Under the pieces are notes generated by a model that worked only from the letters and a program-made list of their open reading frames with translations, was not told the origin of the DNA and made no database searches. Both the position numbers and the translations under genes were made by a program. From Udaeobacter sp963839665 (lineage in GTDB: Bacteria; Verrucomicrobiota; Verrucomicrobiia; Chthoniobacterales; UBA10450): DNA of 64,000 nt. Below, piece after piece: positions 26,731 through 36,748 of this stretch. Where the stretch lies: positions 124,001-188,000 of the forward strand of contig CAWIWB010000003.1 of the NCBI GenBank assembly GCA_963839665.1. Direction: 5' to 3'. The first letter of the stretch is position 1. The number at the start of each line of letters is the position of its first letter.

Positions 26731-27461
26731 TTACGACTGAAGAGATCACCAAAAGTTACGGACGCAATCTCGTCTTGCGCGGCATCACCTTCTGCGCGGC
26801 GGCCGGCAGAATCACGTTGCTCGTCGGTCCGAACGGAGCCGGCAAAAGCACGACGATAAAAGTGCTGGCCGGGTTGATTCGTCCGAATAGCGGAAATGCG
26901 CGGATTAACAAGATCGATATTGTCGCTCACCGAATTGGGGCGCAGCGTTCGCTGGCCTATTTGCCGCAACGACCCAGTTTTCATCCGCGCATGACTTGTG
27001 CGGAAATTTTGCGTTTCTACGCGCGGTTGCGCGGTGTCGCGGCCTCGCGTTACGAAGCCGTACTCGATCTCGCTGGACTGCGCGATTTCGAAAAGATTCG
27101 GACTTACGAGCTTTCCGGCGGCACACGTCAACGCCTTGGCCTGGCATTGTTGCTTTTGCCCGACGCTCCGGTGTTGCTGCTCGACGAACCGGGCCTGAGT
27201 CTCGATCCGGCCTGGCGCAAACGACTGCAAGAGACCCTTCGCTTCGAAGCGGAGCGCGGCAAGACAGTGCTCGTCACCACGCATTTGGTCCGGGAATGGA
27301 ACAACGTTGCGCACCGTTGCCTCCTTTGTCGCGACGGCAAAATCGAACGCGAGCTCGATCCAACAGATCTGCCGCACAATTTCGACGAACTGGAAACGGT
27401 CGCGCACGACGCGTCCACAAGATCGACAATCGATGAACCGCACTATTCCATTGTTCGCTAA
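26727..27461 (+). CDS. nosF: NosF, ABC transporter ATPase for NosZ maturation
   Basis: 244 residues. Walker A LVGPNGAGKSTTIKVLAG, ABC signature LSGGTRQRLGLALLLL, Walker B APVLLLDEPGLSLDP and the switch His in VTTHL. With NosY it forms the ABC transporter thought to export a sulfur species for the CuZ cluster. Overlaps nosD by 4 bases and nosY by 29. Confidence 0.93.
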   Translation: MITTEEITKSYGRNLVLRGITFCAAAGRITLLVGPNGAGKSTTIKVLAGLIRPNSGNARINKIDIVAHRIGAQRSLAYLPQRPSFHPRMTCAEILRFYARLRGVAASRYEAVLDLAGLRDFEKIRTYELSGGTRQRLGLALLLLPDAPVLLLDEPGLSLDPAWRKRLQETLRFEAERGKTVLVTTHLVREWNNVAHRCLLCRDGKIERELDPTDLPHNFDELETVAHDASTRSTIDEPHYSIVR

Positions 27462-28236
27462 TGCCGCGCCGCTTCGCGCCGTTTTGTTGCGCGAGTTTCG
27501 TGACGCCCTCATTAATCGCTACTTTCAGGTCTTTTCTGTTTTGTCGCTGCTGGGCGGAGCAGCGGCGTTTGTTCTGAGCGAAGACGCGCACAGCATTGCG
27601 TTTTTGATTTTACAGGTCTCGCTTTATTTCGTTTCACTCTTCGCGCTGTTGGCCGGTGTGAGCAGCGCGCAAGCCGAGAGAGAAGAATGGCAAATGTTGT
27701 TTGCGCAACCGGTGCCACGTTTCGCTTATGTCATCGGCAAATTCATTGCCTACCTGGCGATTTTCGGCGCGGTCCTGCTGCTACTTTTTCTGCCAGGCTT
27801 TATGGCCGGCGCCGGTGGACAAAAAATCGCGATGCTCTACATGCAGACTTTATTGCTCGCGGCCGCGTTTCTTGCGCTCGGACTGGCGGCGGGGTTTCTT
27901 GCACACGATCGCGCGCAAGCACTCATCGCCGGTGTAAGCGCGTGGCTGCTTCTGCTTTTCGGCATCGATCTCATCGCGCTCTTCGCCGCACGCTGGGAAC
28001 TCATTCAGAAATTTCCCGATCTCTGGGTTTCGCTTTTGATGCTGAACCCGCTCGACTCTTTCCGAATTGAAGCGCTCTTTGCCCTCGAACAAATCCCGGC
28101 CGAAGCGGCTAACAAAACACCGTTGGCGGGCTGGTGGATCACCCACGCCGCTCTTTGGTTCAGCGTGATTGCGGCGTTTTGGTCCACGACGCTCGTCGCG
28201 TTTGCTGGTCTCCGTTTGAATCGTTGGGAGGAATGA
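27433..28236 (+). CDS. nosY: NosY, ABC transporter membrane subunit
   Basis: 267 residues with six predicted membrane helices (FLILQVSLYFVSLFALLAGV, FIAYLAIFGAVLLLLFLPGF, LIAGVSAWLLLLFGIDLIAL and others) and the family motif EREEWQMLFAQPVPR after helix 2. MLNPLDSFRIEALF also matches NosY. The start is the ATG at 27433 inside the nosF end; earlier codons in this frame belong to nosF. Partner of NosF. Confidence 0.9.
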   Translation: MNRTIPLFANAAPLRAVLLREFRDALINRYFQVFSVLSLLGGAAAFVLSEDAHSIAFLILQVSLYFVSLFALLAGVSSAQAEREEWQMLFAQPVPRFAYVIGKFIAYLAIFGAVLLLLFLPGFMAGAGGQKIAMLYMQTLLLAAAFLALGLAAGFLAHDRAQALIAGVSAWLLLLFGIDLIALFAARWELIQKFPDLWVSLLMLNPLDSFRIEALFALEQIPAEAANKTPLAGWWITHAALWFSVIAAFWSTTLVAFAGLRLNRWEE

Positions 28237-28475
28237 AACCAATGGCGCGCAAATTCAAAACACTCGACGTAAGGCCGATTCTCGCGAAAGGCGTCGAGCC
28301 GTTTTCTAAAATTCACCAAACGGTTGATGCGCTCGGACCCGACGAAGGACTTTCCGTGATTGCGCCGTTTCTCCCGTCGCCGCTGATTGAGAAACTTGGC
28401 AGTGAGGGTTTTCAATCTCGCGTCGAGCGCCAGGTCGGCGGCGGTTGGACGGTCCATTTTTGGCGTGACAAGTAA
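28233..28475 (+). CDS. DUF2249 domain protein
   Basis: 80 residues, KTLDVRPILAKGVEPFSKIH, then SVIAPFLPSPLIEKLGSEGF and a GGGWTVHFWR end, the pattern of the TusA-like DUF2249 fold. These small proteins are frequent in denitrification and nitric-oxide gene clusters but have no settled function; sulfur transfer is a possibility from fold alone, and no conserved TusA cysteine is present. ATGA overlap with nosY and overlap with nnrS place it in the operon. Confidence 0.8.
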   Translation: MKPMARKFKTLDVRPILAKGVEPFSKIHQTVDALGPDEGLSVIAPFLPSPLIEKLGSEGFQSRVERQVGGGWTVHFWRDK

Positions 28476-29676
28476 CTGTTCAACAGATGGCTCCGCTGCG
28501 GCACTCGATCCGCGGAATTCTTCGGCGATTTATTTTGGGGAGCCGTTTCGAATATTTTTTCCTCTGGGTTTGTTTCTCGGAGCGGTTGGCGTGGCGCTGT
28601 GGCCGTTGTTCGTCTGGCACGCCGTTGAATTTTATCCGGCGCAGGCGCATGTCCGGCTAATGATCGAAGGGCTGATGGGTTCGTTCATCATCGGATTCCT
28701 TGGGACTGCCGGACCGCGCCTGCTGGATGCATCTCCACTGATTGTCGCCGAAACTTGTGCGCTCTGTTCGGGCTCCAAATTGTGAGCGCGTTTCTGCACC
28801 TTGCGCAAAGACAAACAGCCGGCGACATCGTCTTCCTCACCGTGCTTTTGTTTTTTGCCGGTATGATGGCGAAGCGAGCGGGAGCGCGAAACGATCTACC
28901 GCCGCCGCAGTTCGTTCTGGTCATCTTTGGATTGCTCAACGCTATCGCCGGAATTTTTCTGATAACCGCGGCGAAATCGCTCACGAAAGAATCCTTCGCG
29001 AATCAACTGGGCAGTCTCATGCTTAACGAAGGCTTTGTCCTGTTTCCTATTCTCGGGGTCGGCGCGTTTTTCTTTCCCAAACTTCTTGGCGGGGCAAAAC
29101 CTGAGCCGTCTGATCTGCGAATCGCGACAGCGCTGTGGATTAAACGAGCGGCGATCGCGGCACTGACTGCTTTGGTAATCTGGAGTTCATTTGTGTTGGA
29201 AGCGCTGGGGTGGATCCGCACTGCGGCGCTGGTGCGCGGCCTAACGACTCTGACTTATTTCGTCATGCAAGGTCATTTGCTGGAAAAACCAAGCGGTCCG
29301 CCATTCCTCGCACACTGTTTTCGGCTGGGCGCGCTGCTGCTGGTTACAGGCTTATTTCTTCCGCTGATGTTGCCCGGTTATCGTTTGGCAAGTCTACACC
29401 TGACGTTCATCGGCGGGTTCAGCGTCATTCTTTTCACCGTCAGCACGCGAGTGATTATTGGTCACGCCGGGCAGAGCCATTTATTTCGAAAAAGACTTCG
29501 CGTTCCTTGTCGCGGCTCTCACGCTGCTAGTCATCGCAATGATTGCCCGGGTCGGCGCCGATTTCATTCCGCCCGCGCGCAACAGTCACCTTGTTTATGC
29601 CGCGCTGATCTGGCTTCTTGCGGCTATTGTCTGGTTAGTGGCGCTCGGGCCGAAATTGTCTCTGAGCGACGAGTAA
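28465..29676 (+). CDS. nnrS: NnrS family heme/copper membrane protein (two frameshifts)
   Basis: About 404 residues in the joined reading, the usual length. The start is GTG 28465, overlapping the DUF2249 gene. Frames change at about 28750 and 29460. Motifs: YFGEPFRIFFPLGLFLGAVG, FIIGFLGTAGPRLLD, LNEGFVLFPILGVGAFFFP, YFVMQGHLLEKP and TVSTRVIIGHAG, with twelve or so helices. NnrS protects against nitric oxide and iron-NO complexes, consistent with a role beside nos genes. Confidence 0.88.
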
Positions 29677-29726
29677 ACCGCGCTTTTTTGGCGCGACGAT
29701 TCGCAGGGGAGAGTTAAGATCCCCGC

Positions 29727-30448
29727 GTGGCGCTGGAACCGAGCCAGTTTAGACAGGCAATCATTGAAAATACGCTGCGCAGTTGTCAGCTCTTCATGGG
29801 TTTGCCCGCGGCCGACATTGTAGCGATTGCCTCGTTCATCGTTTCAAAGCACCTCGACAAGGGGGAATACCTTTTTCGCGAAGGAGATCGGAGCGAAGGA
29901 TTTTATGTCGTACAAAAGGGCGCGATAAATGTGCATCGGGTCAATGCGGCGGGGAAAGAGCAGGTGATCCATTTGTTTCAGCCGATCGAATCGTTTGCCG
30001 AAGCGACGCTCGCAACCGAAGGAGGTTACCCGGCGGATGCACGCGCAACCGAACCGACGACTGTTCTGCTTGTGCCAAAAAATGATTTTGTCGATCTCTT
30101 GCGAAGGCGACCTGATCTCGCGTTGCGCATGCTCGGCGCGATGAGTCAGCATCTCCGCGTGATCGTGGGATTGCTGGACGATCTCACTCTGAAAGATATG
30201 GAAACGCGATTGGCCAATTGGTTGCTAAAACAATGCCCGCGCCCGTCGGCGCGGCGCAAGTTGAAATTAAACTCGACCGAACCAAGCGCGTGCTTGCCGC
30301 CGAGATGGGAACGACGAGCGAAACGTTGTCGCGGACGCTGGCCAAGTTTCGTGACCAAAAGTTTTTGCGGGTCAAAGGCAACACTGTTGTTGTGACCAAG
30401 CCGCGCGAATTGCAAAAGTTGCTGCAACGAAATTTGGGCGAATTGTAA
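29727..30448 (+). CDS. Crp/Fnr-family regulator, DNR/NNR-like (one frameshift)
   Basis: Starts at GTG 29727. The cyclic-nucleotide-type sensor fold is seen in GEYLFREGDRSEGFYVVQKG and AEATLATEGGYPADA; one base is lost or gained near 30225, after LANWLLKQCPRP. The DNA-binding helix is TSETLSRTLAKFRDQKFL, whose E-T-L-S-R matches the FNR/DNR contact residues for TTGAT half-sites. The N-terminus lacks the four-cysteine cluster of FNR, so it is probably a heme- or NO-sensing DNR-like protein. It closes the nos operon and likely acts at the operator at 21929. Confidence 0.85.
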
Positions 30449-30455
30449 ATGCAGC

Positions 30456-31889
30456 TCAGGCGCCGCGCTGTTCTTCCAGGACAAAGAAGCCCGTCTCTCC
30501 GCCGCCGGAAGTGACGTTAACGATTGGTGTGGCGGATAAACGAACCATCGCGCCACAGACTTTGCCGCGAAAAAGAAATGGATTCGTATCAACGAACATT
30601 GGCTGCAACTTCCAGTCGGTCTCGCTGAAGATTGGAAATACTTCGGGATGCAAATCGAGCGCATCCTGCACGATGTAGTCGGCTGAAAGCGCCTTTTCGA
30701 TCGCGCTCTGCCACTCGCGCTCATCCAATTGCGACCCGAAATACACGCCGTGTCCGCCGTAATCGTCGTTGGGTTTGAGAACAAACATCGATCGATTCCT
30801 GCTGATTAATTCGAGCAGATTGATCGTTTGCCCATTTCGTCTGGTCTTTCGATCGAACACACGGCGCGTCCACGGCACGGTACGGCGTATCGCTTCCTTT
30901 TCGCTTGAGGTGAACCAATCCTGGCGCACCTCGTCCGTGAGCATCTCAAACACCGCTTTCTTGTGCATGATTTTGCATCGGAATGGGTTCACGAGACAAA
31001 CGTCATGGTTCACGTATGCGCGGATGAGCGGGTGCGTATGATCACAGCGCGCCAGGAACTCGTGGATGATCACTCGCTTGTAAACGAGATCGATGCGAAA
31101 CGCGCCGCAGCGAAGTTGCCCTTGCTGATACTGGAGATCCTCCGGCGAACAGATGATGGTGGGAACGCCGTGGGCGCTGAAATGCTCTTGCAGAAAAACG
31201 AACTCACTCGATGTAGGCAGATCCTTCCAATCCAGGATCGCAACGTTAGGCACGCCGGAGCCGCCCCATTCGCGGTAAGTACTCAGTAGCGTTTCAAGCA
31301 GTCTCTTGACCGGCGAGAACTGACGTAAGCGATATAGATTGGCAAAGCTCGCCATTACCGGAAGCTCGAGGAGCAATCGATTCAATTCCTCCTGATCCGG
31401 CAGGCTTGAAGGATTCTCGGCGTTAGATTCTACAAACTTGATTTCATCGCCGTGAACGAACGCGTCGAGCCGGGTCGTTACGCCGGCTGATGAAAATCCC
31501 GGATCAACCAGCGCCATCTTGCGCTCTGCCTCGGTCAGGCCGAGTTCACCCATCAGCTTCGGATCTTGCACCACTGCGGCCGCAACCTTTTCCAACGCAC
31601 TCGTTACACGCTCTGCTAGCAGAGTCAGTGCACGAAATTGTTTCTGTTCGAGAAGATGCGGCCTTAACGCGATGCCAATGGGTCGGTCGCCGTAGAGCAG
31701 CCGCTTCTTGCGCATGGCACTGCGCAATTTTTCGAAGGTCGCAGGCGTTAGCGTCTGGTCTTGCAAGAGCAGCTCATGGTATTGAGCGATCGCTGTCTCG
31801 CGGAGACTAACGGTATTTGTTGTATTTTTTTTCAAAGACGCAGTGTCGTCATTTGTCAGCTGCGACTGCAGTTTAGTCGGCGCACGCAA
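30456..31889 (-). CDS. ATP-grasp-like conserved protein
   Basis: 477 residues. Internal signatures are KFVESNAENPSSLPDQ, RTVPWTRRVFDRKT and FVLKPNDDYGGHGVYFGS, the last a lysine plus glycine loop of the ATP-grasp fold; YIVQDALDLHPEVFP and CGAMVRLSATPIVNV follow. This resembles glutathionylspermidine-synthase-like or circularly permuted ATP-grasp proteins, which form amide bonds. A specific substrate cannot be named. It converges with the Crp/Fnr gene (7 bp between them) and stands alone on the minus strand. Confidence 0.65.
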   Translation of the reverse strand: MRAPTKLQSQLTNDDTASLKKNTTNTVSLRETAIAQYHELLLQDQTLTPATFEKLRSAMRKKRLLYGDRPIGIALRPHLLEQKQFRALTLLAERVTSALEKVAAAVVQDPKLMGELGLTEAERKMALVDPGFSSAGVTTRLDAFVHGDEIKFVESNAENPSSLPDQEELNRLLLELPVMASFANLYRLRQFSPVKRLLETLLSTYREWGGSGVPNVAILDWKDLPTSSEFVFLQEHFSAHGVPTIICSPEDLQYQQGQLRCGAFRIDLVYKRVIIHEFLARCDHTHPLIRAYVNHDVCLVNPFRCKIMHKKAVFEMLTDEVRQDWFTSSEKEAIRRTVPWTRRVFDRKTRRNGQTINLLELISRNRSMFVLKPNDDYGGHGVYFGSQLDEREWQSAIEKALSADYIVQDALDLHPEVFPIFSETDWKLQPMFVDTNPFLFRGKVCGAMVRLSATPIVNVTSGGGETGFFVLEEQRGA

Positions 31890-32020
31890 TTATGCCGCCC
31901 GTGAATTGCTGTTCGCCGGGCATTTCTTGCGCATCGGTAAGATCAGACATCACAAAAAATGCACACGATTCCGCAAGAGTTGCGGAGCGCGTTGTAATTT
32001 GAGGACTGAAACTCGAACAC

Positions 32021-32533
32021 ATGAAAACCGCAGCTCAACGCATCGAAACCGCGGACACCATCGAACTGGTCCCGCAGATCCTCCATCTGAAAAAAATTCT
32101 GGTACCGACCGATTTCTCCGAGACATCGAAGAAAGCAGTTCAGTATGCACTGCGATTCGCAGAGCAATTTGGTTGCGAGATCGCCCTGCTTTATGTGGTC
32201 GAACCGGCGACCCCCATGATTGGCGCGCCGATCGGTGTCGAACCCTTCACGGAGAAAGACGAGTTCTCGATGGCCGAGAAAGACCTGGCCGCGCTCGCGC
32301 TCGAGTCGCACACCGAAGGTGCACATTCGGTTACCTCATTAGTGCGCATCGGGCATGCGCCGAACGAGATCACCAAGGCTGCCAAGGACCTTGACGTCGA
32401 TCTGATCATCATCTCCACGCACGGCTACACGAGTTGGCAGCATTTTTGTATTGGCAGCACAACCGAGCGCGTCGTGCGCACCGCGCCTTGCCCAGTACTC
32501 GTCGTGCGCGAAAAAGAACACGAGTTTGTTTAA
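32021..32533 (+). CDS. Universal stress protein, single UspA domain
   Basis: 170 residues, KKILVPTDFSETSKKAVQYA start and LDVDLIIISTHGYTSWQHF plus IGSTTERVVRTAPCPVLVVR end. In ATP-binding Usp proteins the loop is G-x2-G-x9-G-[S/T]; here the first part reads GYTS, so nucleotide binding may be altered. First of six usp genes between here and 54.3 kb. It precedes the cyclic-nucleotide-domain gene by 17 bp. Confidence 0.88.
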   Translation: MKTAAQRIETADTIELVPQILHLKKILVPTDFSETSKKAVQYALRFAEQFGCEIALLYVVEPATPMIGAPIGVEPFTEKDEFSMAEKDLAALALESHTEGAHSVTSLVRIGHAPNEITKAAKDLDVDLIIISTHGYTSWQHFCIGSTTERVVRTAPCPVLVVREKEHEFV

Positions 32534-32550
32534 ATAGATCGGAGGAGCTT

Positions 32551-33111
32551 ATGAATCCGCAATCAATCAATCACCAGATACAAATCGAACCGCTGGCCAC
32601 ACGCGTCGCACTTCATCCTTTTTTAGCCGGGATGAATCATGCACAGCTCGCGCTGCTCACGGATTGTGCCGTGGCGAGACACTTCAATGCAAACCAGACG
32701 ATTCTTCGCGAAGGCGAGTTTGCGAACGGATTCTACCTTGTCGAGACAGGCAAGGTAGCACTCGAGTCACCGGCCGGCTTTGGCAAATCGATCCCGATAC
32801 AAATTGTTGGCGCAGGAGATTTGCTCGGGTGGTCATGGATGTTTCCGCCGTACGTCTGGCAATTTACAGCACGCGCGATCGAGCCGACCACAGCGCTCTT
32901 TTTCTACGCCATGATCCTGCGGGAATATTGCGAAAGGGACCACTCGTTAGGATACGAGCTTCTCAAGCGGATCAGCGCCGTGATGGTGACACGCTTGCAG
33001 GCTGCGCATGACCAAATGCTGTCTATTTATTCCAACCGGGTTTCGCGCGAGTCTGCGGTCAAATCGCGATTGACGCCATTTTCCCAAGCTGGGATGATCG
33101 GTGTATTATAG
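32551..33111 (+). CDS. Cyclic-nucleotide-binding-domain protein without DNA-binding domain
   Basis: 186 residues from ATG 32551, preceded by GGAGG. The sensor domain is clear: NANQTILREGEFANGFYLVE, VGAGDLLGWSWMFPPYVWQF and a C-helix KRISAVMVTRLQAAHDQM. The protein stops after about 20 further residues, where Crp-family members would begin their HTH. It overlaps the PocR-AraC gene, which provides a DNA-binding domain, so it may be a stand-alone sensor partner. Ligand unknown. Confidence 0.75.
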   Translation: MNPQSINHQIQIEPLATRVALHPFLAGMNHAQLALLTDCAVARHFNANQTILREGEFANGFYLVETGKVALESPAGFGKSIPIQIVGAGDLLGWSWMFPPYVWQFTARAIEPTTALFFYAMILREYCERDHSLGYELLKRISAVMVTRLQAAHDQMLSIYSNRVSRESAVKSRLTPFSQAGMIGVL

Positions 33112-34039
33112 GGTCATGGTTGAGGCTGAAGTCGTCCATTCAGATTCAAATAAGCAGCTCATTGATACTCTGCGACGCTCAAAGCTGTTTCGCAGATACG
33201 AGCAGGTCTTTAGCGAGGCGACCGGGTTGTCTTTGACTGTTCGGCCAGTGGACTATTGGCAGTTGGAGCATGACGGCAAAAAGCACCAGAACAAGTTCTG
33301 CGCCATGCTCGCCGAGCGGCCAGCCACGCTGGCGGTTTGCTTACAAGCCCATCAAGACATTATCGACCATACTGGCTTGATCCCGCATACGGTCACCTGT
33401 CCGTTCGGGTTAACCGAAACAGCAGTTCCAGTGAAACTGGGTGCCAAGGTCATCGGATACCTGCGCATCGGCTCGGTATTGCGTCACACGCCGGCCAAAT
33501 CGGACGCCTCGAAGGTCGGCCGCGAACTGGAGCGCCATGGAGTGCGATTCACGGGCCAGATTCGCAAAGCCTGGGAGAAAACTCCGCTCATTCCACCAGA
33601 CAAATACAATGCCACGGTGCGACTGCTCACATTTTTTGCCGAACAACTCTCCGCACTGGCTAATCAAATCGTCTTGGAACAGAGCAATGCAGAACCGCCT
33701 CTAGTTCTCAAAGCGCGCGAGTACATCGAGAAGCATAAAAGCGATGAAATGTCTCTGGCCGACGTGGCAAAGGCGGCTGGCGCGAGTGTTTACCATTTCT
33801 GCAAAGTTTTCCACAGAGCTACAGGCCTGAAGTTCACCGATTACGTCGCGCGTATGCGCCTGGAAGACGCGCGCAACCGGCTGCTGAACCCGAATCTCCG
33901 CATCAGCGAAATCGCATACGACGTAGGCTTTCAATCGCTCACGCAATTCAATCGCACATTCAAACGCGTTTTTGGCCAATCACCCACCGAGTTCCGAACG
34001 CGGGTTTCTTCGGGCAGGCGCGGCGGCAAGACCAGCTAG
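33101..34039 (+). CDS. PocR-domain AraC-family regulator
   Basis: The N-terminal sensor (about 25-185) matches the PocR type, with FCAMLAERPATLAVCLQAHQ and a TVTCPFGLTETAVPVKLG core containing three cysteines. The AraC double HTH at the end reads SLADVAKAAGASVYHFCKVF and ISEIAYDVGFQSLTQFNRTF. PocR domains sense small hydrocarbon or diol-type ligands or redox state. GTG 33101 overlaps the cNMP-domain gene by 11 bases; ATG 33116 is the alternative start. Likely controls neighbouring stress genes. Confidence 0.85.
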   Translation: MYYRVMVEAEVVHSDSNKQLIDTLRRSKLFRRYEQVFSEATGLSLTVRPVDYWQLEHDGKKHQNKFCAMLAERPATLAVCLQAHQDIIDHTGLIPHTVTCPFGLTETAVPVKLGAKVIGYLRIGSVLRHTPAKSDASKVGRELERHGVRFTGQIRKAWEKTPLIPPDKYNATVRLLTFFAEQLSALANQIVLEQSNAEPPLVLKAREYIEKHKSDEMSLADVAKAAGASVYHFCKVFHRATGLKFTDYVARMRLEDARNRLLNPNLRISEIAYDVGFQSLTQFNRTFKRVFGQSPTEFRTRVSSGRRGGKTS

Positions 34040-34333
34040 TAGGTTGGTCACACTCGCTGTTCGAGGCGAGTTACAGATGTTAGCAGGCCTGCGTGAAGCT
34101 AACGGCATCAGCGCAGGAATATTCAATTGATCCCCCAACGCCCCTCGACCTCAGCACAAGAAACGGTGCATGAAAGCCAATTTACGCGCAGACGAATCTG
34201 TCGCTTAACTTCAAATTCTCCTTCATGGAAACCGAACCACAGAAGCGAACGGGGCGGTTTCTACAAACCGTCGTCTCAAGGCACACCCGGGCGATCATCA
34301 AGAAGAAAAAACCAAATAGGAGAAAGGAATCTT

Positions 34334-36649
34334 GTGAAACACAAAGCGATTATCGCTGTAGTGGCGCTGGTAATTTCGGGTGGCCTATCCATCTTTGCCC
34401 AGACGCCTGAATTCAACATCGTCAAACCAAGCACGACCGGGGTGCCGGGTGAAGAAGTGCGCGTGATGAAGTTTGATCCGGCAGGCAATTTATGGATTGC
34501 CGGGCGATTTTACTTCTGGGAGGAAGTTGGCCTGGCGATGCTGTCGGCTGATCAACTCGATCACCAGCCATTGCCCGGCGGTGGGTTCGATACGGGCGCG
34601 TGGAGGGTTTGGTCGAGCGTGCATCATCCGATTCCCTCCGTTTACATCAACGACATCGAGTTCGGTGCCAATGGTGTGATCTGGATTGCAAGCGACGGCG
34701 GATTGACGCGATTCGATCCCGCGGCGCCGACAGAAGCGCAGAGGTGGTTCACTTACACTGCGGCCAACTCGCCGTTGATCCTCAACGACGTCCACTCGCT
34801 CGCGTTGGACAGTCACGGCAACCTGTGGCTAACCAACGTTAGCGTGCAGTCGTCAAACGGCGCGCTGTTTCGGTTCAATCCCACCTCCAACGTGTGGACT
34901 CAGTATCGAGTGGGCCAGGAATTACCGTGGAGCCCGCCGTGGTACAACATAAACGCCGTGATGGTCGGCGCTGACGATCACGTGTGGCTGACGCACTCGA
35001 CTCTCGGTGGAATGGCGGAATTCAACGGCACTTCCTGGGTACTGCACGACTCGCCCTATCAGATGGACGCAATGCTCGCCGACGTCCAGGGCAACATCTG
35101 GGTCAGGACCTCGCAGTACGGCCTTTTCAAATGGAATGGATTGAGTTGGCAGAACTGGCCAACAGTGGGCGGCACTATCACGATGACCGGCTTGGGCACA
35201 GATCGGGATGGCGTCGTTTACGTCTCCACCTGGTACGGCGGCGTTTACAAAATGATCAACGATAATCCGGTCTTCTTTGTCGATGCAGACAACATTCCAC
35301 GGCCCGTGATTGGCCGGCCTAACGGAGACATTTGGATTAACAACTATGGTGGAAATGGCACGCTCGGAACAGTTCGTCATTACACCGCCTCGGGACAGTT
35401 ATTGAGCCGTATGCAGACATTCAATAGTGGGTTGCCAGATTACTTCGTAGATCGGATCACGCACGACAGCGCCGGCAACATGTGGTTCGCTACAGGTGAA
35501 GCCGGCCTTTCCCGAATGCTCGGCAGCAACGGAGCGCCCTGATGCCGCCACGCATTGGCGTAACTGGGGTAATCACAACGACCTCTCTGAACCATATCCG
35601 TGGGCAGGCAATGAGCCGATGTATTCCGTCTTCGAAGACACCGGCGGCATCTTCTGGATGGGCGGCAATGGCGTCGGCCGGTGGGATTCTGCCACGGGTC
35701 AATTTACCGGCTTTTGGAATTGGCAGAACTCTAACCTCGACAGTTCTGGCCACTATGCTATCACCAAACGCGCAGGCACGATATGGGTGGGCTCTGGTGG
35801 CTCGGGCGTGTACTGGTTCGACGGGACGAACTGGAATCACGTGACGCTCAGTCCGGGTGGGTATAGCTATGCGCCCAATAACGTAAGATCCATGACGGTC
35901 GATACCGACAACAACTCTGTGGGTGGCCTCGGAATATGGTCTGCGGAAATTCGCCGCCGGTAACAACACCACATTCACCCTATACGACACGAGCAATACG
36001 CCTCTTACGAGCGCCGGAATGACAGACGTAGAGGCGGACCCCAACGGCGGAATCTGGGTGGGCACTTATGAGGGATTCGCGCGATTCGACGGTACGACGT
36101 GGACCCTTTACAACCAGGCCAATACCGGAATGCCCGGCGTTGTTGTCTCTGACGTGGCACGACGTTCAAGCGATGGACTTATCGCGATCGCAAGCAATCA
36201 AGGCAGCACGTGGCCATACACCGGCGGCGTCAGCACCTTTGATGGAACGACCTGGACTCATTACACGCCGAACAATTCGCCGTTGACTCACTGGCAGGTC
36301 GTTGCCGTCGAGTTCGACGCAACGGCAATCTTTGGGCCAGCGCCATGAGCGAAGGTGTTGTGCAAATCATGATTGGCGAGCCGTCGGGAACACCGACGCC
36401 AACCCAACTGCTAGTCCAACTGCCACACCGACGGTTACTCCAAGTGCGACACCAACGGCAACGCCACGGCTACTCCAACTGCCACACCGACAGTTACGTC
36501 CAACTGCGACACCAACGGCAACAGCCACTGCAACGCCAACCCCGACCGTAACACCGACTGCTACTATTACGCCTACTCCAAGGCCTACCGCAACACCGAG
36601 GGCTCATTCTACACCGCGGCCTCGCGCAACCCCGCCCCCAAGACCCTAG
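34334..36649 (+). CDS. Secreted beta-propeller protein with Thr-Pro-rich tail (three or more frameshifts)
   Basis: GTG 34334 follows AGGAGAAAGG and starts a signal peptide (KHKAIIAVVALVISGGLSIFA). Repeats of about 45 residues of the type 'GNLWIAG...GLTRFDP...W..Y...NSPL..NDV.SLA.D' build a propeller like the ligand-binding part of two-component regulator propellers, but no kinase follows. The frame breaks at about 35535, 35935 and 36335. The end reads as TPT/ATP repeats (TPTATPTVTPSATPTATP) and closes with RPRATPPPRP. Probably a surface or extracellular protein; function unknown. Confidence 0.7.
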
Positions 36650-36748
36650 TTGCTCCTGTCGTCGTTCAGGTGGCGCTTCGCAAAAAACGGTTGGCTTTTG
36701 CCAAGCGATGCCAAGCCGCATGGCGCAAAGCGAGTTCATCGTATAGCC

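Noticed and set aside
36400..36600. CRISPR array at the short repeats
   Set aside because: The repeats are codon-level Thr-Pro repeats of a protein tail; no constant repeat or unique spacers.
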